Below, piece after piece: positions 44,381 through 53,149 of a stretch of 64,000 bases of DNA. The translations under genes and the position numbers were made by a program. The stretch is from contig CAKUUG010000002.1 of assembly GCA_934692665.1 (NCBI GenBank), positions 19,967-83,966 of the forward strand. The letters run 5' to 3'. How positions within the stretch are numbered: the stretch's first letter is position 1; every line of letters begins with the position of its first letter. This DNA is from an uncultured Candidatus Melainabacteria bacterium (GTDB lineage Bacteria; Cyanobacteriota; Vampirovibrionia; Gastranaerophilales; Gastranaerophilaceae). The notes under the pieces are model-generated. The model was not told where the DNA came from. It worked only from the letters and a program-made list of their open reading frames with translations, and ran no database searches.

Positions 44381-44409
44381 TTGTTAAGTTCATGTAATAA
44401 TAATACTAT
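44381..44409 (+). promoter_or_regulatory. Promoter for the PPi-phosphofructokinase gene
   Basis: TTGTTA, 17 bases, TACTAT, 24 bases before the ATG. It lies back to back with the nfnA-like promoter. Confidence 0.4.
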
Positions 44410-44432
44410 CAAAAGTTTAAAGGAGATTAAAG

Positions 44433-46112
44433 ATGAGAGAAATTTCACCTCTACAAAAAGAAAGACTAAACTACAAGCCAAAATTGGCAGGTGCTTTAGC
44501 AGATGGTATTAATAATGTAAAATTGTCTTTAGGTGAAGCAACAAAATCAGTTGCAAACCAAGAAGAAATAAAAGCTTTGTTTCCACATGTTTATGGTGAA
44601 CCTATAGCAAAATTTTCATCAAACGGTTCTAGCTTGTCTACAGAAAAAAGAAACGTTGGTGTTATACTATCAGGCGGACAAGCTCCTGGCGGTCACAATG
44701 TAATTGCAGGTTTGTATGATGCATTAAAAACTGCTAACAAAGAAAACAAACTATATGGATTTTTGGGCGGCCCATCAGGTATCGTTGATGGTAAATATAT
44801 GGAAATGACTGATGAAATCATTGACGCATACAGAAATACAGGCGGTTTTGATATCATTGGTTCAGGTAGAACAAAGTTAGAAACAGAAGAACAATTTAAA
44901 AAATCTCTAGAAGTTTGTAAATCTTTGAATATCACAGCGATTGTAATTATCGGTGGTGATGATTCAAACACAAACGCTTGTTTGCTTGCTGAATGGATGA
45001 AAGCAAACAATACAGGAATTAGCGTTATCGGTTGTCCAAAAACAATAGATGGTGACCTTAAAAATGACCAAATCGAAATTTCATTTGGTTTTGATACTGC
45101 AACAAAAACTTATGCAGAATTAATCGGAAATATTCAACGTGATGCAAATTCTGCAAAAAAATATTGGCACTTTATCAAATTAATGGGAAGAAGTGCTTCT
45201 CATGTTTGTTTAGAAGTTGCTCTTGAAACTCAACCGAACATTACTTTAATTGGTGAAGAAGTTGAAAACAAAAAACAATCATTAGATGAAATTGTTACAT
45301 ATATGTCAAATATCATTGCTCAACGTGGAAACAATGGCAAAAACTTCGGTATTGCATTAATTCCTGAAGGTTTGATTGAATTTATTCCTGAAATGAAGGC
45401 AATGATTGCAACTTTGAATGATTCTCTTGCAACTTTAGAAAAAGATTCAAATTATCAAAATGCTTCACAAGATGAAAAATATTCTATCATTACATCAAAA
45501 CTTGATTCTGATTCTGCAAAATTGTTCAATTCACTTCCATCAAGCATAAAAGCACAATTATTAATGGATAGAGATCCTCATGGTAATGTTCAAGTTTCTA
45601 AAATCGAAACTGAAAAATTGCTTATCGAAATGATTGAAACAAAATTAAAAGAAATGAAAGCAAACGGAAAATATACCGGCAAATTCTCATCACAAGCTCA
45701 CTTCTTCGGATATGAAGGAAGATGTGCAATGCCTTCTAATTTTGATGCTGATTACTGCTATTCATTGGGATACAATGCTTTTGCTCTTATTCAATCAGGC
45801 TTGACCGGTTATTTGTCATCAATTAAAAATACAACAAAAAAAGCTTCTGAATGGGTTGCAGGTGGCGTGCCTCTTACTATGATGATGAATATGGAACGTC
45901 GTCATGGCGAAATGAAACCTGTAATTAAAAAAGCTCTTGTTGAATTGGATGGCCCTGTATTTAAAGCTCTTGAAAAAAATAGAGAAAAATGGGCATTTGA
46001 AGATTGCTATATTTTCCCTGGAGCAATCCAATACTTTGGACCTGCTTCTGTATGTGATATTACAACAATCACATTGCAATTAGAACAAGAAAACAAGCTT
46101 GTTAATGTTTAA
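44433..46112 (+). CDS. pfp: Pyrophosphate-dependent 6-phosphofructokinase (long PFP type)
   Basis: Interconverts fructose-6-phosphate and fructose-1,6-bisphosphate with PPi/Pi. It is the plant/spirochaete-type long enzyme of 559 residues. Key motifs are ILSGGQAPGGHNVIAG, VIIGGDDSNTNAC and GCPKTIDGDLKND. The GGDD sequence and PKTIDGD (Lys in place of the ATP-type Gly region) indicate PPi rather than ATP use. KLMGRSASHVCLEVAL and ALIPEGLIEF follow. The ribosome site aaaggag is ideal. It is a single-gene unit with a strong terminator and divergent from the nfnA-like operon. Confidence 0.95.
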   Translation: MREISPLQKERLNYKPKLAGALADGINNVKLSLGEATKSVANQEEIKALFPHVYGEPIAKFSSNGSSLSTEKRNVGVILSGGQAPGGHNVIAGLYDALKTANKENKLYGFLGGPSGIVDGKYMEMTDEIIDAYRNTGGFDIIGSGRTKLETEEQFKKSLEVCKSLNITAIVIIGGDDSNTNACLLAEWMKANNTGISVIGCPKTIDGDLKNDQIEISFGFDTATKTYAELIGNIQRDANSAKKYWHFIKLMGRSASHVCLEVALETQPNITLIGEEVENKKQSLDEIVTYMSNIIAQRGNNGKNFGIALIPEGLIEFIPEMKAMIATLNDSLATLEKDSNYQNASQDEKYSIITSKLDSDSAKLFNSLPSSIKAQLLMDRDPHGNVQVSKIETEKLLIEMIETKLKEMKANGKYTGKFSSQAHFFGYEGRCAMPSNFDADYCYSLGYNAFALIQSGLTGYLSSIKNTTKKASEWVAGGVPLTMMMNMERRHGEMKPVIKKALVELDGPVFKALEKNREKWAFEDCYIFPGAIQYFGPASVCDITTITLQLEQENKLVNV

Positions 46113-46131
46113 CTTTAAATATTAATATTTT

Positions 46132-46165
46132 AAAAAACAGGTTCAATTTTGAACCTGTTTTTATT
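46132..46165 (+). terminator. Terminator of pfp
   Basis: Hairpin aaaaaacaggttca / tgaacctgttttta with loop attt, also usable from the minus strand by the 46190 gene. Confidence 0.85.
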
Positions 46166-46189
46166 TTGTGTTTTATATATTGTACTTTT

Positions 46190-47344
46190 TTATACGATGT
46201 CGGTGTATGTACCATCTATTAATAATTCTTCTAGCTTTTCTTGATCCATTTTTATGAGTGGCATGCCAGTTTGCACTTGCTTAAATAAATCTCTATCTTC
46301 GTTTGCTTCTTTTAATGTTTCTGTTATTCCCCCTTGTTCTTGTGTATATTCATCCATTTTTATGAGTGGCATGCCAGTTTGTACTTGCTTAAATAAATCT
46401 CTATCTTCGTTTGTTTTTACTATTTCTATTCCCGATTCCGGTCCTTCTTTTAATTCTGGCATTGGTTGTACAAGTGGACCAAATACACCTTCTAATGGAT
46501 TGTATTCTTTTTCTTCTTTCATTTGTTCAATTAATTCTTTAACACTTTTATCTATATCAATGCCTTTTTCTGCAAATATTTCTTTAGCTGATTTGTTTAT
46601 TCCTTCTTGGTCTAGGATTTCTTGAGCAGCTTTTCCTATCAATCCGCCTAGTTCAGGTATTGAAGAGATTGAAGGTAGTGCACCTTTAACTGCTTCTGCA
46701 AGTTTTGCACCAAAATCAGGTAATGATTCTATTGGAGGCAGGATATCTTTTAAACCTTCTGCCAATTTTGCACCAGCTTCAACAAGTGCCCCTCCTGAAG
46801 GTAAACTATCCTTAATACCTTCTGCCAGTTCTGAACCGGCTTCGATGAGAGTTGTTCCAAATGAACCGTCTTCAGAATTTTTTGCTATTTCTGCTCCTAT
46901 TCCTATCATTGCAAACAATGGAAATTGTCCTAGTGCCATCGCAGCTATTCCTGCAGCACCTTTTACAAGTGAAGAAAGTCCATTAAAGAAACCGGATTCA
47001 TTGTTTTCTTTTGTTACTGCATCGGTGTCACCTTCGTACTTTATGCCTTTAAGATTATTTTTATGTTTAACGGAACTATGACGAGCATCTGCATTTTCGC
47101 AATTTGTTGGTACTTCTGAACCATCATCGTCCAATTTTTCATTCAATTCGTCTAATTTTTCATTCAATTCTGCCAATTGTCTATTTAATTCTTCGATTTG
47201 ATCTTGTGTTGTTGCTGTTTCTTTTTGAGCTTCTTTTTCTTCGATTTGATCTTCGACTATATTAATTTCTTGATTTGATTTTCCATTTTCAGAAACGTTT
47301 GTTAATCTTGATGTAAATTGTGGTTGTGTGTTTGAAACTTGCAT
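46190..47344 (-). CDS. Hypothetical repeat protein with coiled coil and amphipathic/hydrophobic region
   Basis: Not a recognised family. The N-terminal leader MQVSNTQPQFTSRLTN carries the xFxS motif. A Glu/Gln/Leu coiled coil follows (about 30-70, heptads of LNEKLDE). A hydrophobic helix (GAAGIAAMALGQFPLFAMIG) is near residues 128-150. Four amphipathic repeats of 20-23 residues follow (SELAEGIKDSLP, AKLAEGLKDILP, AKLAEAVKGALP, GGLIGKAAQEIL). Finally two copies of NEDRDLFKQVQTGMPLIKMD lie 36 residues apart. The C-terminal pair is a recent DNA duplication. The repeated amphipathic helices suggest membrane association; the function is unknown. Confidence 0.6.
   Translation of the reverse strand: MQVSNTQPQFTSRLTNVSENGKSNQEINIVEDQIEEKEAQKETATTQDQIEELNRQLAELNEKLDELNEKLDDDGSEVPTNCENADARHSSVKHKNNLKGIKYEGDTDAVTKENNESGFFNGLSSLVKGAAGIAAMALGQFPLFAMIGIGAEIAKNSEDGSFGTTLIEAGSELAEGIKDSLPSGGALVEAGAKLAEGLKDILPPIESLPDFGAKLAEAVKGALPSISSIPELGGLIGKAAQEILDQEGINKSAKEIFAEKGIDIDKSVKELIEQMKEEKEYNPLEGVFGPLVQPMPELKEGPESGIEIVKTNEDRDLFKQVQTGMPLIKMDEYTQEQGGITETLKEANEDRDLFKQVQTGMPLIKMDQEKLEELLIDGTYTDIV
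46244..46413. repeat. 62-bp direct repeat inside the 46190 gene, 108-bp period
   Basis: Copies at 46244-46305 and 46352-46413 differ at one base (c/t). They encode the duplicated NEDRDLFKQVQTGMPLIKMD peptide; the 46-bp spacer is not repeated. Confidence 0.85.
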
Positions 47345-47465
47345 TATATTATCTCCTTGTATCGTGTGTTGTGTGTTTAAAAAATCTAAATTCGAATTTT
47401 GATATATTAATAAAAAATATATACTATGAATATATTGCTATTTTTTTGAAGTGATTTTAATAAAA

Positions 47466-47495
47466 GTTTACAAATTTTTTAAAAAAAATGTAAAC
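47466..47495. promoter_or_regulatory. Inverted repeat gtttaca-n16-tgtaaac in an intergenic region
   Basis: Perfect 7-bp arms flank an A/T core in the 218-base space between the 46190 hypothetical and the Nudix-type regulator, which are both on the minus strand. Could be an operator or simply AT-rich chance symmetry; an imperfect hairpin aggcattttaaaaggctt-like sequence lies next to it. Confidence 0.3.
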
Positions 47496-47562
47496 GACAC
47501 CTTGAAAAAGCCTTTTAAAATGCCTTAAAAGAGATTTTAAAAAATTAAAGAAAAATTATAAA

Positions 47563-48249
47563 CTAAGAAAAGAAATGTCCACGTTTGGAATCTAATGTAA
47601 TTCTATCAAATGAATACAATGCTGCCGGACGTTTCGATACTGATTTTGTAAATTCGTTTGTTTCAACAAGAATGTTTGAAGAAAGCATCTTTTTTCTAAA
47701 GTTTCTTTTATCTAACGTTTTTTTCAATATTAATTCGTAAGATTTTTGCAATTCGGTCAAAGTAAACTTTTTAGGTAACAACTGAAAAGCAATAGGACAC
47801 AACTCCAGACGTTCTCTTGTGCGTTTAAGAGAGTATTCGATAATTTCTTTGTGGTCAAATGCCAGTGATGGAAGTTTGTCTACTTCGTGCCATTGAATAT
47901 CCGAGACACCTTCTGTATTTTTGATATCTAATTTTATGTCTTCTGCTCTTAATAATGCAAAATAAGCACAAGTAATGACACGAGCATTAGGATAACGCAA
48001 TGGGTCACCAAAAGTATAAAGCTGTTCTAAGTAGATATTTGATACGGTTGTTTTTTCTTTCAATACTCTTAATGCCGCATCATCGATGTTTTCTGATAAA
48101 CGGATAAAACCACCGGGGATAGACCATTTCCCTCTAAAAGGTTCATTCACACGTTTTACTAACAAAACTTTTAATTTGTTGTTATGAATTGTCAAAATTA
48201 CAACGTCGACTGTAACTTCATGTGTTTTAGTTTCCGCAAAGGTTCTCAT
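47563..48249 (-). CDS. Nudix-fold transcriptional regulator (NrtR-like) with degenerate Nudix box
   Basis: The N-terminal Nudix fold (about 8-140) is VDVVILTIHNNKLKVLLVKR then GKWSIPGGFIRLSENIDDAA. A C-terminal winged helix (about 150-228) carries FTLTELQKSYELILKKTLDKRNFRKKM then KRPAALYSFD, the NrtR arrangement in which the Nudix domain senses ADP-ribose-type ligands and the wHTH binds DNA. The catalytic box should read GxxxxxExxxxxxxREUxEExGU, but here the REUxEE part is RVLKEK, so hydrolysis is probably lost. Targets in NAD or sugar metabolism cannot be told from context. Confidence 0.85.
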   Translation of the reverse strand: MRTFAETKTHEVTVDVVILTIHNNKLKVLLVKRVNEPFRGKWSIPGGFIRLSENIDDAALRVLKEKTTVSNIYLEQLYTFGDPLRYPNARVITCAYFALLRAEDIKLDIKNTEGVSDIQWHEVDKLPSLAFDHKEIIEYSLKRTRERLELCPIAFQLLPKKFTLTELQKSYELILKKTLDKRNFRKKMLSSNILVETNEFTKSVSKRPAALYSFDRITLDSKRGHFFS

Positions 48250-48293
48250 AGCCTTATTTTATAATAAAATTTTATAAAATGCAAATTTTACAC

Positions 48294-50105
48294 TTATTCT
48301 ATAATTCTACCGTTGAATTGTTCGAGCATTTCTTGGACTTTTGAACTATAGTGCTTTTTTTCGCTTTGAGGTGTTTCTTCTTCCTCTTCTTCATTTACCT
48401 TCTCATTTGCGTTTTCTGTATTTTGAAAAGATTGAGCTTGAGGTTTTTGCGGGTAGGTGTTGGGCTGTATTTCTGACCTTTGGGGTCTTGATTCTTGTCT
48501 TAGTTTGGGTTTTACTTCTATGTATTTTGTGTTTGCATCAACCTTAATCATTTCAATACTATAATCCGGATACAGATTTTTAACAGTTGTTTCAAGCATA
48601 GCTAATTTTGTTGGTAATTTTGCTTGAACCAGTGCATTGTCATGGGTAAAACCTAGTGTTATTGTTTTGTTTTCAACTTTTATTAATTTTGCTGTCCCGC
48701 TGTACAAGGCTTTTGTTGGCAATGATGGAATAGCAGACAATACATTTGACCAAATCTGTGCACTATCTTGATTTTGAGCAACTTCAGGCGGTATTGGAGA
48801 AGTATTTGCATTTTGCTGAATCGGTGGTTTTTGTTCTTGGATTGGTTGCGGTGTTGGTTGCTGCACCTGTTGAATTTGGGGTTTTTGCGATTGCTGAATC
48901 GGTGCTTGCATTGAAACTGCTTTTTGAATTTTTGGTGTTGAATTGATTATTGGTGTTTGAATTTGTTGAATTTGGGGCTGTTGAACAGTTGTCTTTGCTA
49001 TATTTAAATCAATCTTACAAGCCGATATCGCAGCCAATTCCATCCATAAGTAAGGATTTGTAGACACTTTAATTTCTTTGTAATATTCAATAATCGTGTT
49101 TAAGATTTTGAATATTTTGTCTTTGTTAAAATTGAGAGCTTTTATTTTATCAAAATCATCATTTGTTAAAATTGTAAAATCGGAAATTTTTTCTGTTGAA
49201 GTTGAATTTATAACAAGAATAATGTTTCTTAAAAATTCTATAAAATTTTCTGCAAGATTTCTTGGCTCATTTCCTTTTGCATAAATTTCATTTATATCTT
49301 TTATTGAATTTTCGATATTTTCATCTGAAATGTCTTTCAATAAATTTAATAAAACATTAAAATTTATTTTACCTAATAAATCTTCTATTATTTCTTTTGT
49401 TATTTCTTCTTTTGTGCTAAGAATACTTACTTGGTCCAACAAAGCAAGCGAATCTCTCATTCCTCCCGATACGTTTTTTGCGATAGTATACAAGGCAGAA
49501 TCTGTGATTTTTATGTTTTCTAAATCAGAAATTTTTCTAAGTCTTTTTGTTATGTCGTCTGTTGTTATTCTTCTAAAATCGAATCGTTGACATCTTGAGA
49601 TGATTGTTTCAAGAACTTTGTGCGGTTCTGTTGTTGCAAGAATAAAGATGACATTTTTGGGAGGTTCTTCGAATGTTTTCAATAATGCATTAAAAGCATC
49701 ATTTGATAACATGTGAACCTCATCTATGATGAAAATTTTGTACTTGCCGTTTATTGGTGCGTATTGGACTTGGGAAATAAGGTCTTTGGCATCTTGTATA
49801 CCACGATTTGATGCTGCATCGATTTCTATTACATCAAGCCCTGTTGCATTCGTGATGTCGATACAACTGGGACATTCTTGGCACGGAGTGACTGTTGGGC
49901 CTTTTATACAGTTTAGCGATTTTGCAAAAATTCTGGCACAAGAAGTTTTTCCTGTTCCTCTAGGTCCACAAAACAAGTATGCATTTGCAATTCTATTTAA
50001 TTCTATTGCATTAGAAAGTGCCTTGACAAGAGCTTCTTGTCCTATTACATCATCAAAAGACTGGGGACGATATTTTCTAAATAATGGCAGGTATGTATTT
50101 TCCAT
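48294..50105 (-). CDS. dnaX: DNA polymerase III subunit gamma/tau
   Basis: Clamp-loader ATPase of 603 residues. Walker A is CGPRGTGKTSCAR (residues 47-54). The zinc site C66, C75, C78, C81 (PCQECPSC) and DEVHMLSNDAFNALLKTFEEPP with SRCQRFDFRRI follow. After domain III (to about 370) comes a Gln/Pro-rich linker (about 375-450) and then the tau-specific C-terminal domain. No obvious A-run frameshift signal was noted near the domain III end. It precedes the Nudix-type regulator gene by 44 bases. Confidence 0.96.
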   Translation of the reverse strand: MENTYLPLFRKYRPQSFDDVIGQEALVKALSNAIELNRIANAYLFCGPRGTGKTSCARIFAKSLNCIKGPTVTPCQECPSCIDITNATGLDVIEIDAASNRGIQDAKDLISQVQYAPINGKYKIFIIDEVHMLSNDAFNALLKTFEEPPKNVIFILATTEPHKVLETIISRCQRFDFRRITTDDITKRLRKISDLENIKITDSALYTIAKNVSGGMRDSLALLDQVSILSTKEEITKEIIEDLLGKINFNVLLNLLKDISDENIENSIKDINEIYAKGNEPRNLAENFIEFLRNIILVINSTSTEKISDFTILTNDDFDKIKALNFNKDKIFKILNTIIEYYKEIKVSTNPYLWMELAAISACKIDLNIAKTTVQQPQIQQIQTPIINSTPKIQKAVSMQAPIQQSQKPQIQQVQQPTPQPIQEQKPPIQQNANTSPIPPEVAQNQDSAQIWSNVLSAIPSLPTKALYSGTAKLIKVENKTITLGFTHDNALVQAKLPTKLAMLETTVKNLYPDYSIEMIKVDANTKYIEVKPKLRQESRPQRSEIQPNTYPQKPQAQSFQNTENANEKVNEEEEEETPQSEKKHYSSKVQEMLEQFNGRIIE

Positions 50106-50133
50106 ACGCTAATTATAAAGCTAAAATAAAAAT

Positions 50134-51996
50134 TTATCTATATGTTTTGAATATTAAAAATACATAATCTGATTCGTATGAATTTAGAGCTTTGTATATG
50201 CTGCGTGTTGAAGTTTTTAGTTTGTAACATTCGTTGTCAACTTTTTTGTATTGAACAATTTTTTCGAGAGTGAAATTTGTTTCAATCAATCCAACAAAAT
50301 TATACAGTGTTTTTGATTTTATAGCTTCGTACAAGAGCTTTGTTTTGTTTTGTTGTATTGCATTGTTTCTAAAGTCAATTTTTCTGAGCTTTGTGTTGTA
50401 ATCATCCATTGTTGCAGCTTTTATAATTGAAACATCAGAAAGAGGTTTTGAATTTAGTTTGTCTATGAATATGATTATTTTGTTGCCTGAATATTGCGTA
50501 TAATTATCCAAAAAATATTTGGCAATATAATCGTTTAGAGTTCTTTCTGTTAAATAATCTTCGATTAAAGTGTTGATATTGTTTTTGTTTATAGAAGTTG
50601 TGTTTTTATTGCTCAAGTTTCTAATCATGCTTTTTTTGGTATTTTTTTGCAATAGAGAATAATCGAAATTGAAAAAGTTCAATTCTTTCCAATACATTGC
50701 CCCATATTGCCCCATAAAAGGCATTATGACTAAATCATTTTTGCTTATGTTGTATTCTTTTATAAAAGAACTAAAAGCATTTATTGTTGGGTAATTTTTG
50801 TTTATTGTTAAATTGAAAGAATTCGCTTCAGGATTTATAAATTGAATTGCAAACAAACAAAAAACAACAAGCGTTTTTAAAAATTTGTCTTTTACTTTAC
50901 ATATTCCATAGCCCAATAAAATAATGCTTGTGATAAATAATTGTGTTAAATAAATAGGCGAAGTGTCTATAATTTCATACATCATAAAAAACATCGTAAG
51001 CAAAAAATTCAATATTGCGATTAAAAAAATAAATTTTAGTTTGAAGTTTTTCTTGTATGCAACTATGCTAAAATAAAGAAGTGCACATAGCGGTAATATT
51101 GAACTATAAAACAAAGATATAAAGAGCTTTGTTGAATTTAAACTTTTAAAATTCGGATTTAGTGCAAAACTATACAACATTCCAATTGTGCTTTTTGTTT
51201 GTATACTTGGGACATTGAAACTCATATATGGGCTTAAAAATTCGTTTATCATTAAGTATAAACTATTAAAATTCAACCCTACTCCGTTGTTTGTGTTGGG
51301 GATAATGGTGTTTGTCCAATTGTAATATTGAATAATCAATATTGTAAAAGTAGCAAGAAAAGCAAAAAATGAACAGAACGCTATTTTTATTACGTTTTTT
51401 TTGATGAATTTTCGATTTTCATAAAATTTGTACAATAGAAACAATTCCGGAATAACATACAAAAATCCTATGTTATCAACCAAAATAAAAATGCAATTAG
51501 CAATAGTCAAATATAAAAAGTGTTTTTTGTTGGGTTTGTTTATAAAATCAATAATTGTTTTTATTAAAATAGTTCCAACAAGAAAAATTAAACAATATGG
51601 TGCAATTAAATCGGTATAGTATAAATAAAAGTGATTTATTGCAAACAGTATTCCTAAAAAATAACCAAGGCTTCTGTTTAAAATCTGTTTTCCGATTTTT
51701 ATGATTAAAAATATATTTATTAAAGAAATAATTGAATTAAATATTTTTATTGCTAAAACATTATTAAAAAATTGAATTAAATAATGAATCAAAAAATAAT
51801 ATGCCGGCAAAAAATAATCTTTCAAGATTGTTTCTTTTAAAATTCCAAAAGGAAAAGAACAACTTGCCAAAGCGAGAGATTTGAATTCGATACTTATAAT
51901 TTCGTTTTCGTTTATTAAATAATTGGCTCTGATGATGACAAAAACTATAAATATCAAAATATAGAAGATATATTTTGCATTGATTTGAAATTTCAT
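50134..51996 (-). CDS. GT-C multi-pass membrane protein (putative glycosyltransferase)
   Basis: A 620-residue protein with about eleven to twelve membrane helices in residues 1-400. The first periplasmic loop carries NENEIISIEFKSLALA, and Asp/Glu residues near it could be the GT-C catalytic acids. A later NHFYLYYTDLIAPYCLIFLVG segment resembles the PMT/ArnT-type helices. The C-terminal 200 residues are a soluble domain on the periplasmic side. The likely role is sugar transfer from a polyprenyl carrier to a surface polymer. Acceptor unknown. Not similar in detail to the GT-C-like protein at 29260. Confidence 0.65.
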   Translation of the reverse strand: MKFQINAKYIFYILIFIVFVIIRANYLINENEIISIEFKSLALASCSFPFGILKETILKDYFLPAYYFLIHYLIQFFNNVLAIKIFNSIISLINIFLIIKIGKQILNRSLGYFLGILFAINHFYLYYTDLIAPYCLIFLVGTILIKTIIDFINKPNKKHFLYLTIANCIFILVDNIGFLYVIPELFLLYKFYENRKFIKKNVIKIAFCSFFAFLATFTILIIQYYNWTNTIIPNTNNGVGLNFNSLYLMINEFLSPYMSFNVPSIQTKSTIGMLYSFALNPNFKSLNSTKLFISLFYSSILPLCALLYFSIVAYKKNFKLKFIFLIAILNFLLTMFFMMYEIIDTSPIYLTQLFITSIILLGYGICKVKDKFLKTLVVFCLFAIQFINPEANSFNLTINKNYPTINAFSSFIKEYNISKNDLVIMPFMGQYGAMYWKELNFFNFDYSLLQKNTKKSMIRNLSNKNTTSINKNNINTLIEDYLTERTLNDYIAKYFLDNYTQYSGNKIIIFIDKLNSKPLSDVSIIKAATMDDYNTKLRKIDFRNNAIQQNKTKLLYEAIKSKTLYNFVGLIETNFTLEKIVQYKKVDNECYKLKTSTRSIYKALNSYESDYVFLIFKTYR

Positions 51997-52016
51997 ATAT
52001 CAAGTATAGCAAAACA

Positions 52017-52043
52017 TTTTATATTGTGAAATACAATATAAAA
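52017..52043 (-). terminator. AT-only inverted repeat, possible weak terminator
   Basis: Perfect 11-bp arms ttttatattgt / acaatataaaa with loop gaaat, 32 bases after the stop of the 52075 gene. Without G or C in the stem it may instead be regulatory for the GT-C gene that starts at 51996. Confidence 0.4.
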
Positions 52044-52074
52044 AACCGCTTACAAAAACGTAATGAATCTTTGT

Positions 52075-52506
52075 TTATTGATTATTTTTTTTCAAAAGTT
52101 GCATTCTTTTGTCTTTTGGATCTTCCCAAACCAAATCACCCATATTTGTTTTTGTGTAGATAACTCTTGTTTTATCGTCTATATCTTCTGAAATCATTAT
52201 GTAATAATTATCTAGCCATGGGTTTTCATATACTTCTGTTGCAACACCTTTTGCAACTTTTATTCCTTTTACTCTTCCGTTTGCAATTTGTTCCATATTT
52301 TGAAACATATCAATACCATCTTGCGGAGTTAGTTTTTCTTTAATTTCTTCAGGAAGCGTTGCATACTGTCTAAGATACTTGCTTTTTGAAGTAAATGCTA
52401 CAGTGTCTTTTTGAAGTGGTTTTATCATTTGCGGATTTTGTTTCAAGGAGTGCGTATTTTTTTGTACCCCAAACAAACCACAGCTGCTCATTGGTGGAAC
52501 TCTCAT
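52075..52506 (-). CDS. Hypothetical protein with xFxS leader
   Basis: About 143 residues from the ATG at 52506 (MRVPPMSSCGLFGVQK), preceded by aaagga; an upstream in-frame start would add 50 hydrophobic, low-complexity residues that read through the spmB end, and is unlikely. The leader contains KDTVAFTSKSKYLRQYATLP. A helical segment (EEIKEKLTPQDGIDMFQNMEQIANG) is followed by beta strands. No recognised family, signal peptide or membrane helix. It is 110 bases downstream of spmB on the same strand. Confidence 0.6.
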   Translation of the reverse strand: MRVPPMSSCGLFGVQKNTHSLKQNPQMIKPLQKDTVAFTSKSKYLRQYATLPEEIKEKLTPQDGIDMFQNMEQIANGRVKGIKVAKGVATEVYENPWLDNYYIMISEDIDDKTRVIYTKTNMGDLVWEDPKDKRMQLLKKNNQ

Positions 52507-52615
52507 ACTTTTATCCTTTATTTTCCTAACAACACTTTTTTGTGTACTTTTCTTTATTATAACAAATTTTATATAAATATTGTATAATTTATATAAAGTA
52601 TTAAGAAATGTTACG

Positions 52616-53149
52616 CTATAAGAAAAATATTCTACATACAACAACAGCAACAACAAGCCCGACTACATCAGCCAAAATACCGGCCAAAAGAGCAAAGCGA
52701 AATTTTTTTATTCCGATAGCACCAAAATAAACCGAGGCAACATAAAATGTGGTCTCGCTAGAGCCTGTAATTACTGCAGCTAATTTGCTTGCGTAAGAAT
52801 CAACCCCAGAGCTGTTGATTATATCAGACAAAACCCCCAATGTTGCAGAACCTGATAAAGAACGAGTTAACATAATAATCGTTGTTTCTGCTGGAATTTT
52901 GAAGTAATTCAATACAGGTGATAGAATTTTTTCTATTAATTCAATAGCTCCGCTTGTTCTAAAAGCTGCTGTTGCCGTCATTATTGCAATTAAGTAAGGA
53001 ATTATTTTTATTGCAATATGAAAACCATCTTTTGCACCGTCTGTAAAATTTTCATAGACCGGTGTTTTTTTGAATAATCCATAAAGTATGATTATTGCAA
53101 TGATGATAGGTAAAATATAAATAGAGAGGCTATTTAGCGTTTTAATCAT
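52616..53149 (-). CDS. spmB: Spore-maturation-B-type nucleoside-recognition membrane protein (SpmB)
   Basis: A Gate-domain membrane protein of 177 residues, with five or so helices. Landmarks are KTPVYENFTDGAKDGFHIAI, IPYLIAIMTATAAFRTSGAI and GSSETTFYVASVYFGAIGIKK, the SpmB signature. The family occurs widely in non-sporulating bacteria, where its function is unclear (transport or peptidoglycan-related). The ATG overlaps the spmA stop (atga). Confidence 0.88.
   Translation of the reverse strand: MIKTLNSLSIYILPIIIAIIILYGLFKKTPVYENFTDGAKDGFHIAIKIIPYLIAIMTATAAFRTSGAIELIEKILSPVLNYFKIPAETTIIMLTRSLSGSATLGVLSDIINSSGVDSYASKLAAVITGSSETTFYVASVYFGAIGIKKFRFALLAGILADVVGLVVAVVVCRIFFL

Noticed and set aside
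46244..46413. 62-bp repeat considered as a mobile-element end
   Set aside because: It is direct, within one reading frame and encodes a repeated peptide; no transposase or inverted ends.
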